64,000 nucleotides of DNA from Bifidobacterium thermophilum (GTDB taxonomy: Bacteria > Actinomycetota > Actinomycetes > Actinomycetales > Bifidobacteriaceae): positions 248,001 through 312,000 of the forward strand of contig JGZV01000004.1 in NCBI GenBank assembly GCA_000741495.1, read 5' to 3'. Numbering within the stretch: the stretch's first letter is position 1; each line of letters opens with the position of its first letter. A model generated the notes under the pieces. The model was not told where the DNA came from and did no database searches. It worked only from the letters and a program-made list of their open reading frames with translations. Positions 37,266-46,996 of this stretch are shown here, in pieces. The translations under genes and the position numbers were made by a program.

Positions 37266-38882
37266 ATGACCAACCCATCCAACCCCTATCCCTACGCCTC
37301 CATGCGTGACACCTTCGACCTGACCGCCTACTGCATCCTCGGGTCTCAGGACACCAAAGGCCGCCCGGTCGGCGATATTGTCGACGACGCGCTGCAAGGC
37401 GGCGCCACGTTCATCCAGTTGCGAGACAAAACCGCGGACGCCAAGCAGCTGACCGAAACAGCGCGGGACATCGCGCAGATCATCGAGGACAACGACAAGT
37501 CCGACACAGTCGCATTCGTGATCGATGACCGTGTGGATGTGGTCTGGCAGTGCCGCAACCTCGGTATCAAAGTCGACGGCGTGCATATCGGGCAGGACGA
37601 CATGGATCCACGCGAAGCACGGCAACTGCTCGGCGACGATGCGATCATCGGCCTGAGCGCGGAGACCGAAAGCCTCGTCAAGCTCATCAACGAGCTGCCG
37701 AGCGGATGCATCGACTACATCGGGGCCGCACCGCTGCATCCCTCCATCACCAAGCCGGATGCCATCGTCGTCGAGGATGACGGCAGCACGCATTTCCTGA
37801 GCATCGACCTGATCAACACGATTTGCATGGCAAGCGATTATCCGGTGGTCGTCGGCGGCGGTGTGACGCTTGCTGACATGCATGATCTGGCGGTGTCCAA
37901 GGCGGCCGGCTGGTTCGTGGTTTCGGCGATCGCCGGGGCGGACGATCCGAAAGCCACCACGCAGGCCATGGTCGATGCGTGGCGGAGCGTTCGCGGCACG
38001 GGACACCACGGGTATGCGGCGCGTGCCGTCTCGCATGCCCCGGCAGCAGGGACAGCATCTGTGGAGGACACCGATGAGGTGCCCGCAGTGCTCACCATCG
38101 CCGGCAGCGACTGCTCCGGAGGCGCGGGAATCCAAGCAGATCTGAAGACCATGCTCGCGTGCGGGGTCTACGGCATGAGCGCCATCACCTCGATCACCGC
38201 ACAGAACACCCAAGGCGTCAGCGCGGTCGAAGATGTGAGCCCGGACATCCTCGCCGCCCAGCTGGATGCGGTCTACACCGATATTCCGCCGGCGGCCACG
38301 AAAATCGGCATGGTTTCCAATGCTCGGCTCATCGCGGTCATCGGTGATGCATTGCGCAAGTACCAAGCACCGAATGTGGTGCTCGACCCGGTCATGGTCT
38401 CCTCCAGCGGCACGCGGCTGCTCGACGCGAATGCCGAGAGCGCGTTGACCGGACTGTTCGGGTTGTGCCGGCTCATCACCCCTAATATTCCCGAGGCGGA
38501 AGTGCTGTGCGGGCAGGGCTTCGGTGCAGGTTCCATCAACACTGCGGATGCGATGGCGGAAGCCGCCCGACGTCTGGTTTCGCAGTACGGATGCGCGGTC
38601 CTGGTCAAAGGCGGGCACAGCGTGCAGGGCGCAAGCGACGTGCTCGCCGAACCGGACGGGAATTTGGTGTGGTTCCGTGGCGAACACATCGACAATCCCA
38701 ATACGCATGGCACCGGATGCACGTTGTCCAGCGCGATTGCGAGCGCCCTGGCGCGGAGTGAAACGCTCAGTTCAGCGATTCGTGACGGCAAAGCGTATCT
38801 GACCGGAGCCATCGCCGCAGGACTGAATCTGGGACACGGCTCAGGGCCGATGGACCACGCGTGGCGGTGGCGGACACGCTGA
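37266..38882 (+). CDS. thiED: Fused thiamine-phosphate synthase / HMP-P kinase (ThiE-ThiD)
   Basis: A bifunctional enzyme. Residues about 15-235 are ThiE, which joins HMP-PP and thiazole phosphate: FIQLRDKTAD, VHIGQDDMDPREAR, DYIGAAPLHPSITKPD, VVVGGGVTLADM. After a linker, residues about 272-535 are ThiD (HMP/HMP-P kinase): VLTIAGSDCSGGAGIQADLKT, VLDPVMVSSSG, LITPNIPEAEVL, THGTGCTLSSAIASALA. Ribosome site GAAGGA. It lies 258 bp after thiM with no recognisable second riboswitch, so it may share the thiM transcript. Confidence 0.95.
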   Translation: MTNPSNPYPYASMRDTFDLTAYCILGSQDTKGRPVGDIVDDALQGGATFIQLRDKTADAKQLTETARDIAQIIEDNDKSDTVAFVIDDRVDVVWQCRNLGIKVDGVHIGQDDMDPREARQLLGDDAIIGLSAETESLVKLINELPSGCIDYIGAAPLHPSITKPDAIVVEDDGSTHFLSIDLINTICMASDYPVVVGGGVTLADMHDLAVSKAAGWFVVSAIAGADDPKATTQAMVDAWRSVRGTGHHGYAARAVSHAPAAGTASVEDTDEVPAVLTIAGSDCSGGAGIQADLKTMLACGVYGMSAITSITAQNTQGVSAVEDVSPDILAAQLDAVYTDIPPAATKIGMVSNARLIAVIGDALRKYQAPNVVLDPVMVSSSGTRLLDANAESALTGLFGLCRLITPNIPEAEVLCGQGFGAGSINTADAMAEAARRLVSQYGCAVLVKGGHSVQGASDVLAEPDGNLVWFRGEHIDNPNTHGTGCTLSSAIASALARSETLSSAIRDGKAYLTGAIAAGLNLGHGSGPMDHAWRWRTR

Positions 38883-39000
38883 CCTCGGCAAACCTGCGGG
38901 CGGCGGACGTTCGTCATTGTGGACGCCGATAATCGATAACGACACAGCAGACCCAGACAATGATCGCATCAAGCGGTATCCATGAGAAAGGACAGGAGAT

Positions 39001-39384
39001 ATGACCCTCGATCGTAACGCGGAACGGCAGGAAGTGCCGGTCGACCCGGAAACCGGTAAGCCGTACATCAACACGGTGGCGGCCGTGGCCATCAGCCCGG
39101 CCGGGGCGAGCCCCGAGAAATCAACGTATGTGGCGCAGGCAGTTGACGTGATCCGTCAATCCGGCCTGCCGAACGAGACCAACGCCATGTTCACCAATAT
39201 CGAAGGTGATCTTGACCAGGTGCTCGCCACGATCCGCGACGCGACGATGAAGCTCGCCGGCCAAGGCTACCGCACTGATGTGGTCATCCGGCTGGACATC
39301 AGGCCGGGATTCAGCGGGCAGATCCACGCCAAGCAGGAGCTTGTCGACGAAATCCTCGACGGGAAGACCGACCAAGGCGAGTGA
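39001..39384 (+). CDS. MTH1187-family thiamine-binding protein
   Basis: A 127-residue protein of the UPF0045/MTH1187 (YqgV-like) family, small ferredoxin-fold proteins that bind thiamine or HMP. Recognisable segments are VAAVAISPAGASPEKSTYV, NAMFTNIEGDLDQVLATI and YRTDVVIRLDIRPGFSGQ. Ribosome site AGGAGA. It lies 118 bp after thiE-thiD, so it is presumably part of the thi unit. The exact role (binding, delivery or enzyme accessory) is not known from sequence. Confidence 0.8.
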   Translation: MTLDRNAERQEVPVDPETGKPYINTVAAVAISPAGASPEKSTYVAQAVDVIRQSGLPNETNAMFTNIEGDLDQVLATIRDATMKLAGQGYRTDVVIRLDIRPGFSGQIHAKQELVDEILDGKTDQGE

Positions 39385-39392
39385 CGGCGGCT

Positions 39393-39585
39393 GCTATCTT
39401 GCCGCGGTGCGACGGTATGATCACACCGCGGCAAGATAGCGGCGGGTACGGGGGCTGGACGCGAGATATCAGGCCGCCGTGCGACGCAACAGTCACACCG
39501 CAACCCGATACCATCAGGACAACAGGCAAAACAGCCGGTATCGCCCCGTTGTGTGATGATGCAGTCACACCGCGGGGCGATACCA
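39393..39585. repeat. Family A palindrome array, 3 copies, period 72-73 bp
   Basis: Three copies at 39393-39440, about 39465-39510 and 39538-39585. The first is a near-perfect palindrome with 17-bp arms (39393-39409 with 39424-39440); the third has 12-bp perfect outer arms. Shared core: GTGCGAC or GTGTGAT, variable bases, then CACACCG. Spacing is 72 and 73 bp, as at 3.8 kb. The first copy, 9 bp after the thiamine-binding gene, could also terminate the thi transcript. The remainder of the 314-bp gap to lacI contains a promoter candidate only. Confidence 0.85.
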
Positions 39586-39684
39586 TTACGGGGGTGTCCT
39601 CTACACCCACCCCCCCTTCCATGATTTACCCAGTTATTATTGAAGTTTCGCTGTTTTTGTTCACATCTACAGCTGAATCTTTAG

Positions 39685-39690
39685 TACAAT
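39685..39690 (+). promoter_or_regulatory. -10 box of lacI-type gene
   Basis: TACAAT (five of six) lies 8 bp before the ATG at 39699 and 17 bp before an in-frame ATG at 39708. The transcript would be leaderless or have a leader of about 11 nt containing the G run. No good -35 box is seen. Confidence 0.4.
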
Positions 39691-39698
39691 GGGGGGGT

Positions 39699-40835
39699 AT
39701 GGTCACCATGAAGGATATTGCAGCAAAGGCGTGCGTATCGATCTCCACAGTCTCGCTGGTCATCAACCACCGTGACAAAGGTCGCGTCAAACCCGACATC
39801 GCGGCGACTATTTGGAAAGTCGCCGAAGAACTCGGATATCATCCGAACGCCATGGCCCGCTCATTACGCAGCGGCCGGACACACACCATCGCTTTTATCA
39901 GTGATCAAGTCGCCACCACCCCGTACGCGGGCGAAATCATTCACGGTGCCGAAGACGCAGCCCGCCAACTCGGGTACATGATGTTCATCATCGATGCCGA
40001 CGACGAACGCGACATCAGCGGCGACATCGACCGCATGCTCAGCTGGAGTGTGGACGGCTACATTTACGCCAAATTCGCCAACCGGTACATCAGCGTGCCG
40101 CCGATGCTTGACGATTTGCAGGTCGTCGTCATCAACGCCGAGGAGCGTACCGTCATCCACCCGCGAATCGAGCCGGACGAATTCTCAATCGGATACGACG
40201 CCACAACACGACTGATCCGCGCCGGATGCCGCCGCATCGCATACATCGGCTGCGATGAGCCTGCCATCGCCCAAGTCGGACGGTTCAAAGGGTATCGTCA
40301 AGCGCTGAAAGACGCGGGAATACCATTCGACAAGCGGCTGACCAACAGGGTCTCCCACGGTCGCCCCGCCCTCGAAGCCGTGTGCAAACTGCTGGACGAC
40401 ACACATCCGGACGGTGTGTTCGCGTTCAACGACGCGCGTGCGGTGTACGTGTATGCTTACGCGTTCCAGCATGGGCTGACCATCGGCGAGGATCTGTCAG
40501 TCATCGGCGTGGACAATCATGAAGTCATCTGCGATACCACCGTACCGGCGTTAACCAGCGTGGAACTGCCCCACTACGAAATGGGCTTCTGGGGAGCGTG
40601 CAAAATCATCTCCATGATCGAAGGCACCGACCCGATCGCGCAAGATCGTGTCACCCCCGCATACAATGCCGCACCCACGCCGCCGCTGGACAATGACGGC
40701 CCCACACTTATCCGCTGCGCGATCATCGAGAAAGAATCCATCGTCGGCGGACCGCTCAAAGACAAGGATTCCACGCCGGCGCGAGCCGAGGAGACCTCGG
40801 AACAGACCGCAGCTGCTGCCGTCGCCACGGCATAG
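39699..40835 (+). CDS. LacI-family transcriptional regulator
   Basis: N-terminal LacI helix-turn-helix (MKDIAAKACVSISTVSLVIN) with the hinge helix NAMARSLRSG, then a periplasmic-binding-protein-like effector domain (about residues 60-340) with FKGYRQALKDAG and VFAFNDARAVYVYAYA. 378 or 375 residues depending on which of two adjacent ATGs is used; the longer open frame upstream is not protein-like. The C-terminus has an Ala/Thr-rich tail. No sugar-use or transport genes are adjacent, so its regulon lies elsewhere or it regulates itself. Confidence 0.92.
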   Translation: MVTMKDIAAKACVSISTVSLVINHRDKGRVKPDIAATIWKVAEELGYHPNAMARSLRSGRTHTIAFISDQVATTPYAGEIIHGAEDAARQLGYMMFIIDADDERDISGDIDRMLSWSVDGYIYAKFANRYISVPPMLDDLQVVVINAEERTVIHPRIEPDEFSIGYDATTRLIRAGCRRIAYIGCDEPAIAQVGRFKGYRQALKDAGIPFDKRLTNRVSHGRPALEAVCKLLDDTHPDGVFAFNDARAVYVYAYAFQHGLTIGEDLSVIGVDNHEVICDTTVPALTSVELPHYEMGFWGACKIISMIEGTDPIAQDRVTPAYNAAPTPPLDNDGPTLIRCAIIEKESIVGGPLKDKDSTPARAEETSEQTAAAAVATA

Positions 40836-40859
40836 GCCCCGTCCGACCGACAGCCAGGC

Positions 40860-40903
40860 GTGTGCGGGACCGGCAGGTAAGACCATCCACCGGTCCCGCA
40901 CAC
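40860..40903. terminator. Bidirectional terminator, lacI-type gene / uppS
   Basis: A perfect 14-bp GC-rich stem, arms 40860-40873 and 40890-40903 with a 16-nt loop, lies between two convergent genes. Confidence 0.75.
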
Positions 40904-40911
40904 GCCGAATC

Positions 40912-41703
40912 CTACTTCTTCACTCCGCCGAACCTGCGGTCGCGATGGATGTAATGGTCGATCGAACGCCAGAACGCTTCACGCCCATAATCAGGGAACA
41001 GTTCAGGCACGAAATCATACTCCGCGTAAGCGGCCTCCCATGCTAGGAAATTCGACGTGCGCTGCTCGCCCGACGTGCGGATCACCAGATCACAATCAGG
41101 AATATCCGGGTTATACAAGTGCTCGGCAATCATCTTCTCCGTGACACGATCGCCTTTGATCCTGCCCTCACGCACCTCACGCGCAATATCCGCGCACGCG
41201 TCCGCAATCTCCGCACGACCACCATAATTGATGCAAAACACCACATCAATCACCTTGTTGTTCTTCGTACGTTCCATTGCGGATTCAAGCTCATCAATCA
41301 CCGACTTCCACAATTTGGGACGACGGCCAGCCCAACGCACGCGCACACCCCACTCATCCATCTGCGCGACACGCCGCCGGATGATATCACGCGAAAAGCC
41401 CATCAGGAAACGCACCTCCTGCGGAGAGCGCTTCCAATTCTCCGTCGAAAACGTGTACAAACTCAAATACCGGACCCCCGCCTCAATCGCAGCGGCAATC
41501 GTGTCAAACACCACCGGTTCAGCAGCCTGATGGCCTTCAGTGCGGATCATGCCACGCTGTTTGGCCCAGCGGCCATTGCCATCCATAATGACACCCACGT
41601 GGCGCGGCACTTTATCCTTCGGAAAATCCGGGATGATGGAAGGATCGGAAAAAGGTGCCGCCGGCACGTCCAACGACTGGTAATCCACATGTTCAAAAGC
41701 CAT
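40912..41703 (-). CDS. uppS: Undecaprenyl diphosphate synthase (cis-prenyltransferase)
   Basis: Condenses isopentenyl diphosphate into the long-chain carrier lipid for peptidoglycan and glycan export. The start at 41703 gives MAFEHVDYQSLDVPAAP, 263 residues; the longer open frame overlaps recO. Catalytic signature VGVIMDGNGRWAKQRG, then LSLYTFSTENWKR, VVFCINYGGRAEI and DLVIRTSGEQRTSNFL are all present. It sits 2 bp after recO, in the order ispG-(hydrolase)-recO-uppS. Other actinobacteria make decaprenyl or shorter products with paralogues; chain length cannot be read here. Confidence 0.95.
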   Translation of the reverse strand: MAFEHVDYQSLDVPAAPFSDPSIIPDFPKDKVPRHVGVIMDGNGRWAKQRGMIRTEGHQAAEPVVFDTIAAAIEAGVRYLSLYTFSTENWKRSPQEVRFLMGFSRDIIRRRVAQMDEWGVRVRWAGRRPKLWKSVIDELESAMERTKNNKVIDVVFCINYGGRAEIADACADIAREVREGRIKGDRVTEKMIAEHLYNPDIPDCDLVIRTSGEQRTSNFLAWEAAYAEYDFVPELFPDYGREAFWRSIDHYIHRDRRFGGVKK

Positions 41704-41705
41704 AG

Positions 41706-42428
41706 CTACGAATCTAACAAGCGCAGCGAACGAATCGGCCGCTCCATGTAGTATTCGCCCCATTCCTCGACAAGTTTGCGCGTGTCGGGGCGTTCCGGGT
41801 CGGCATCGAGAATCGTCCAATCCCCCTCAACCAAAGCCTGCAACCGTTCACGCGTATCCAGCGTGATCCGCCGGGAGCCCGGCACATGATCCTTCGCACA
41901 CATCACACCACCCGACGGCACGGAGAAAAACTCCAGCCGGTCGCGCCCGCCACACACGACACACGCGTCCAGGCGCGGCGTCCAACCGGCGAGCGCCAAC
42001 GCGCGCAACACGTACGAGTCGCCGATGGTGTGCGCCGGATGGGCGTGCCGGGCCAGAGCGTTCAACGCGCCGGCAAGCAGCAAGTATTGGGCGGGCGCAG
42101 GCTCGTTTTCCGTGGAAATCAGCCGGTCGGCGGTTTCCACGATTTCACAGGCCGCCGCGTACGCGTCAAAATCGCCGACAATACCCGCAGCATACGCGGA
42201 AATCGAAGCCGCTTGCGAAACAACATCAAGCGAACGGCCTTCAGCAATCAGCAGGTCGTCACGCATGAACGGTTCAAGACGCCCCCCGAAGCGTGATTTG
42301 ACGCGGCGCACACCCTTAGCGACCGCGCGAATCTTGCCATGATCGCGCGTGAGAATCGTGACGATGCGGTCCGCTTCGCCAAGTTTGATTGTGCGCAACA
42401 CCACGCCTTCATCACGATACAGCGGCAT
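41706..42428 (-). CDS. recO: DNA repair protein RecO
   Basis: RecO anneals single strands and loads RecA with RecR in gap repair. It has an N-terminal OB-fold (YRDEGVVLRTIKLGEADRIVTILTRDHGK), a helical domain, and a zinc finger of the form CVVCGG...GGVMCAKDH (about residues 157-182). 240 residues is typical. It starts one base after the hydrolase stop and is followed at 2 bp by uppS, a common recO-uppS pair in actinobacteria. Confidence 0.95.
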   Translation of the reverse strand: MPLYRDEGVVLRTIKLGEADRIVTILTRDHGKIRAVAKGVRRVKSRFGGRLEPFMRDDLLIAEGRSLDVVSQAASISAYAAGIVGDFDAYAAACEIVETADRLISTENEPAPAQYLLLAGALNALARHAHPAHTIGDSYVLRALALAGWTPRLDACVVCGGRDRLEFFSVPSGGVMCAKDHVPGSRRITLDTRERLQALVEGDWTILDADPERPDTRKLVEEWGEYYMERPIRSLRLLDS

Positions 42429-42429
42429 G

Positions 42430-44166
42430 TCAGTACAGGAACAAGCCCCAGAACGCGAAGAACAGGAGCACGTGGAACATGGCGAACGCGGTCACCCAGA
42501 ACAGGACGCGGGCCAGCCGCGTGGACGCGAGCACAGGCTCCCGGCCACTGACCACATCATTGATCGCACCTTTCCGCGGCGGAATCTGCGCGATACCACG
42601 AGTTTGTGCAACCTCAATAAGTCGCGTGAACACGCGCGACCACGCCCACACCACCAGCGTGCACACCACTTGAATAACCGGCCAGCTCCAATACATCATG
42701 CCCGGATCCTCAGCGGGAGCACCACCCCACGCAAGCTGGACGATACCCATAATCACCTGGCCAAGCCCGCCGCCGAACAGGAGCAGCGTTGCCAACGTAG
42801 TAATCGTCAAACTCAGCAAGGCGCCGCCGAAACCGTATTTGAAGCCGAGAGCCGGGCCTTTACGGCGAACAAGGAACACGATTTTCTTGATCAGCGCGAC
42901 GGCTGCGACAATCAGCGTGAGCAGCAGGGTGACCACCATGGCCAGATGAACCCACGCACCATACACGGTGAGCGCTCGATCCGCATGCAAATCCTTCGGC
43001 ACGGCAATCGACTGGTAGAGCGTCGAACCGGCGGCACGCTCGCTGGTTTGGTTGAGTCCTGCCGCCGTACCGACCATCCACGTGACCATGTCGTTGACAT
43101 AGTCGTCGGCGAAGCCGGTGCCGGCATCCGCCTCATTGCCCAAACGCAACACGTGGTTCGCCACCGGGTAGCTGCGGATGGTCACATCCCAGTTGCCGGC
43201 CTGATGAGCCAAATCAAGGATTTTGCGCGTACCTTCAACCTGCGCGGTCATCACATCCTTCGACCCGTAGGCGACAAACGTGGGGATACGGTACGCCGCG
43301 GGCCGCTCGATATCGAGGTCGAAGTTCTTCAAGCCGAACATCGTCCCATCCATATCGAAAACACGGCGGACAATCGACTGGTAGCCGCTGTGTGCACCGA
43401 CCAGCGTGAAATCCTGGGAAGCGAGGAAACCCAAGGATTGCCTCGGAGAGAACACCATCGGGCTGAGCAGCACTTGGAACGCGACCTTCGGATCCTGCTG
43501 CAACAGGTATGAGCTGATCCACGTGCTTTCGGATGTGGCGTAAATTCCGACATTCTTGGCGTTGACCTGGCTGAGGGAGCGCAGATAGTTGATGGCCTGA
43601 TCGTAGATGGTCGCGGAAGCCGGATAATCACGGGTGATATCGTTGGTGGACCAGACCGGTTTGTCGATAACCGCGGTGACGAAACCGGCGGACGACAACG
43701 CGTACGCGACATCGCCGAAGGAGTTGTCGCACGTACCGTATCCGGCGCCATGCATGAACACGACACCCGGACGGTTCGTCCCCGCGCCTTTGGGCTCGCG
43801 GATCAGCATGCGGATCTTCTGAATTTCACCCGTCGATGGGCGTTTCGCGGTGATGGTGGTATACCGTTGCGTCACTTTGTACGTGTTGAGCGTCGGCAGC
43901 GTGCTACCGGCGTGGGTGCGGAAGGCGACGGAGGTGTCGCCGGTCAGCATCGCCATGGTTTGGCCTGTCGGCTGGATATCGGCGCTGACGGCCGTAATAT
44001 GCGAAACGCCAACAAGCATGCCGAGCAGGATAATGAAAATGGGGACACTTACCGCAAGCCGATGACCACGCGACCATGAGCCCGGCGCCTGCTGCTGCGA
44101 TATCTGCCGCTCCTGCTGCGCAGGACGAGCGGCGGTATGCTCTTCCTGATTCGACACATCGTTCAT
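42430..44166 (-). CDS. Membrane-anchored alpha/beta hydrolase
   Basis: An N-terminal membrane helix (about residues 40-60) is followed by an extracytoplasmic alpha/beta-hydrolase domain (about 100-385). The oxyanion region is PGVVFMHGAGYG, the nucleophile elbow YATSESTWISS (SxS rather than GxSxG), the acid VAYGSKDVM and the His in VANHVLRLG. Four or so C-terminal membrane helices follow. About 578 residues; ATG at 44166 preferred to a GTG five codons upstream. The substrate is unknown. It lies between ispG and recO, so it may be cotranscribed with envelope-lipid genes. Confidence 0.75.
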   Translation of the reverse strand: MNDVSNQEEHTAARPAQQERQISQQQAPGSWSRGHRLAVSVPIFIILLGMLVGVSHITAVSADIQPTGQTMAMLTGDTSVAFRTHAGSTLPTLNTYKVTQRYTTITAKRPSTGEIQKIRMLIREPKGAGTNRPGVVFMHGAGYGTCDNSFGDVAYALSSAGFVTAVIDKPVWSTNDITRDYPASATIYDQAINYLRSLSQVNAKNVGIYATSESTWISSYLLQQDPKVAFQVLLSPMVFSPRQSLGFLASQDFTLVGAHSGYQSIVRRVFDMDGTMFGLKNFDLDIERPAAYRIPTFVAYGSKDVMTAQVEGTRKILDLAHQAGNWDVTIRSYPVANHVLRLGNEADAGTGFADDYVNDMVTWMVGTAAGLNQTSERAAGSTLYQSIAVPKDLHADRALTVYGAWVHLAMVVTLLLTLIVAAVALIKKIVFLVRRKGPALGFKYGFGGALLSLTITTLATLLLFGGGLGQVIMGIVQLAWGGAPAEDPGMMYWSWPVIQVVCTLVVWAWSRVFTRLIEVAQTRGIAQIPPRKGAINDVVSGREPVLASTRLARVLFWVTAFAMFHVLLFFAFWGLFLY

Positions 44167-44280
44167 TCTAACGACAACCACGACCGTTCAGCCAGCCGCA
44201 AGAATCCCGCATGCACGCCACAACATCCTCAACCCGCCTGACCGCGACCGCCCCCCCCCGTCAACCCGCTACCCGCCACT

Positions 44281-44316
44281 TCTGCCGACGCTCACACCAC
44301 CGCCAGCGTCGACAGA
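44281..44316 (-). terminator. Terminator hairpin after ispG
   Basis: The arms at 44281-44292 and 44305-44316 pair over 11 of 12 positions (one C/A mismatch). The ispG frame as given ends inside this stem, whereas the alternative frame ends 22 bp before it. Confidence 0.55.
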
Positions 44317-45593
44317 AGGATGGGGATGGGGGTGGGTTTAGCGGGTGGGGTAGGTGCCGTCACCGGTGATGGGGGACAACGACGGGGCCACTTTGCGGGG
44401 GTGACTGTGCCGTTGGCGGCGTTCTCACGTTCGAGACGGTCCGCGATCTCATGCGCATGCTCAAGCAGCGTGGGGACGATACGATCCTCCGGGACGGTTT
44501 CGATGACCTTGCCTTTGATGAAAATCTGCCCTTTACCGTTGCCTGAAGCCACACCTAAGTCGGCTTCACGCGCCTCGCCCGGGCCGTTGACGATGCAGCC
44601 CATAACCGCCACGCGGATCGGAGCTTTGATATCCTTCAACCCGTCGGTCACCTGTTTGGCGAGCTCAATCACATCAACCTGCGCACGACCGCAGCTCGGG
44701 CAGGAAATAATATCAAAATGCCGCTGACGAAGACCCAAATATTCAAGAATCTTGCAGCCGACCTTCACCTCCTCAACCGGAGGTGCGGACAGGGACACGC
44801 GAATCGTGTCGCCAATACCCTCAGCCAGCAGCGCGCCGAACGCCAGACACGACTTGATTGTCCCCTGCCATGCCGGACCGGCCTCGGTCACACCTAAATG
44901 CAGCGGCCAATCCCCCTTGCTCGCAAGCAGACGATACGTCTGCACCATAGTGACCGGATCGTGGTGCTTAACGGAGATCTTGAAATCATGGAAGCCGACA
45001 TCCTCGAACATGCGGGCTTCCTTCAACGCCGAAGCGACCAGCGCCTCAGGGGTCGGGCCACCATACTTCGCGTACAGTTCCTTATCAAGCGAGCCGGCGT
45101 TCACGCCGATGCGCAGCGAAATGCCCGCATCCGTGGCCGCCTTGCAAATCGACGGGCCGACCTCGTCGAACTTGCGGATATTGCCAGGGTTGACACGCAC
45201 CGCGGCACACCCGGCATCAATCGCCTGGAACACGTACTTGCTCTGGAAATGGATGTCGGCAATCACCGGAAGCGGGGATTTCGCGACAATCGCAGGCAAC
45301 GCGTCCGCATCATCCTGACTGGGCACCGCGACGCGGACAATATCGCAACCGGCCTGTGCAAGCTCACCGATCTGGCGGAGCGTAGCGTTCACATCCACCG
45401 TCGGCGTGTTGGTCATCGACTGCACGGAAACCGGCGCACCACCGCCAACCGGCACCGGACCGACCATAATGCGGCGGGACTTGCGCCTCGGGTGCAACGG
45501 GCTTTCACTGATATCAGGGGTTCCAGTCTTGCGGAACCCCGCCTCGGCGCCTGCGGTCAATTCATCGTCTTGAATGCTGATGCTTTCCTTCAC
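44292..45593 (-). CDS. ispG: 4-hydroxy-3-methylbut-2-enyl diphosphate synthase IspG (C-terminal frame suspect)
   Basis: The [4Fe-4S] enzyme of the MEP pathway that converts MEcPP to HMBPP. TIM-barrel stretches [20 protein letters not shown] and [10 protein letters not shown], and the cluster cysteines in CPSCGR and [11 protein letters not shown], are intact. The last about 35 residues as read are Pro-rich and run into the terminator stem. Adding one G to the five-G run at 44397-44401 (plus strand) would give a tail [17 protein letters not shown] ending at 44338, 418 residues, which looks more natural; this is inference. Its start overlaps the dxr stop by four bases. Confidence 0.93.
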   Translation of the reverse strand: MKESISIQDDELTAGAEAGFRKTGTPDISESPLHPRRKSRRIMVGPVPVGGGAPVSVQSMTNTPTVDVNATLRQIGELAQAGCDIVRVAVPSQDDADALPAIVAKSPLPVIADIHFQSKYVFQAIDAGCAAVRVNPGNIRKFDEVGPSICKAATDAGISLRIGVNAGSLDKELYAKYGGPTPEALVASALKEARMFEDVGFHDFKISVKHHDPVTMVQTYRLLASKGDWPLHLGVTEAGPAWQGTIKSCLAFGALLAEGIGDTIRVSLSAPPVEEVKVGCKILEYLGLRQRHFDIISCPSCGRAQVDVIELAKQVTDGLKDIKAPIRVAVMGCIVNGPGEAREADLGVASGNGKGQIFIKGKVIETVPEDRIVPTLLEHAHEIADRLERENAANGTVTPAKWPRRCPPSPVTAPTPPAKPTPIPILLSTLAVV

Positions 45594-46777
45594 ACTTGCT
45601 TGTTTATCAAAACATCAGCACGTTGGCGCGCCTCACGCTCAACTTGCCCCATTTCCTCCACGGATGCGAACAGCGGATTGCCGCGAAGCTCGGCATCCAT
45701 GTGGTCGATCACCGCCTTGACCGTGTCCACGATACCCAGATACGGCAGCCGGCCGTCGAGGAACGCGTGAACCGCCTGCTCGTTCGCAGCGTTCAATACC
45801 GCCGTATGCTTCTCGGACGCGGCAAGGCACTGCCGGGCGAGCGAAACCGCAGGGAACGCCTCGTTGTCCAGCGGCTCGAAGGTCCATTGCGCGGCTTGCG
45901 TCCAATCGCACGCAGCAGCCACGTTTCCAAGCCGCTCGGGCGCAGACAGGCCGAGCGCGATCGGCAGACGCATATCAGGCGGCGACATTTGTCCGATAGT
46001 CGCACCATCGCGGAATTCCACCATCGAATGGACAATCGACTGCGGGTGAACCGTCACTTCAATACGCTCCGGGGGAATATCGAACAGGCGGCTCGCCTCA
46101 ATAACCTCCAACCCCTTGTTCATCAGCGTAGACGAATTGATCGTGACCACCGGGCCCATATGCCACGTGGGATGGTTCAACGCTTGCGCGGGCGTGATGT
46201 CAGTCATCTCGTCGCGGCGCATCCCGCGGAACGGTCCGCCTGAAGCCGTGACAATCAGTTTCGCGACCTCGCCGTGGCTGCCGGAACGCAGCGACTGCCA
46301 AATCGCGGAATGCTCGGAATCCACCGGGTTAATCTGCTGGTCACGCACCTGAGCGCTGAACAGCAGGTGTCCGCCGGCGACCACCGACTCCTTATTCGCC
46401 AACGCCAGCTGGGACCCCGCCTGAAGCGCGGCAATCGACGGTTCAAGACCGATAGAGCCGGTGATACCGTTCAGTACCGTGTCCGCACCGCAACCAGCCA
46501 AAGCAACCACCGCCTGGCGGCCTGCATGAATGGCGGTGTTCGATGCTCCGGCCTGATTGAGCGCCTCACGAAGCGCCCCGACCTTGGATTCATCGGCAAT
46601 CGCGACCTGCGGTACGTGGAACAATGCCGCCTGTTGGGCGAGCAAATCAACATGGCCGCCGCCGGCAGCGAGCCCGGTTACCGTGAACCGGTCAGGATGA
46701 CGGGCGATGACATCAAGTCCTTGCGTGCCGATCGACCCGGTCGACCCCAGTACGATAACAGTGGATTGTCTGATCAC
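45590..46777 (-). CDS. dxr: 1-deoxy-D-xylulose 5-phosphate reductoisomerase
   Basis: Dxr (IspC) makes MEP from DXP with NADPH, the committed step of non-mevalonate isoprenoid synthesis. The NADPH motif [17 protein letters not shown], the catalytic-site region [35 protein letters not shown] and the metal-site [24 protein letters not shown] are present. 395 residues. It overlaps ispG (ATGA), so two MEP steps are translationally coupled upstream of recO-uppS. Confidence 0.96.
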   Translation of the reverse strand: MIRQSTVIVLGSTGSIGTQGLDVIARHPDRFTVTGLAAGGGHVDLLAQQAALFHVPQVAIADESKVGALREALNQAGASNTAIHAGRQAVVALAGCGADTVLNGITGSIGLEPSIAALQAGSQLALANKESVVAGGHLLFSAQVRDQQINPVDSEHSAIWQSLRSGSHGEVAKLIVTASGGPFRGMRRDEMTDITPAQALNHPTWHMGPVVTINSSTLMNKGLEVIEASRLFDIPPERIEVTVHPQSIVHSMVEFRDGATIGQMSPPDMRLPIALGLSAPERLGNVAAACDWTQAAQWTFEPLDNEAFPAVSLARQCLAASEKHTAVLNAANEQAVHAFLDGRLPYLGIVDTVKAVIDHMDAELRGNPLFASVEEMGQVEREARQRADVLINKQV

Positions 46778-46996
46778 AGTGGATGCTTCCTACTTCTTGC
46801 GGTTGTCCGGCGCAATGCCCGGCAGCCTTCCGGTCCCGTATGTGCGCATCAGGAAGTGCGGGCACTCCCCTTGGCCCGGTTCACATAATACACGCGACGG
46901 ATTCGAGCAACGTGCCAGCCGACCACACGATACGGCAGCCGGCTGCTTGACACGTGTATGACCCCGTCTCGCAGTGTCGGACGGAACCGTGTGATA

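Noticed and set aside
39538-39585. CRP-type operator (TGTGA...TCACA)
   Set aside because: The gap between half-sites is eight bases, not six, and the sites occur in arrays between unrelated genes, often at gene ends.
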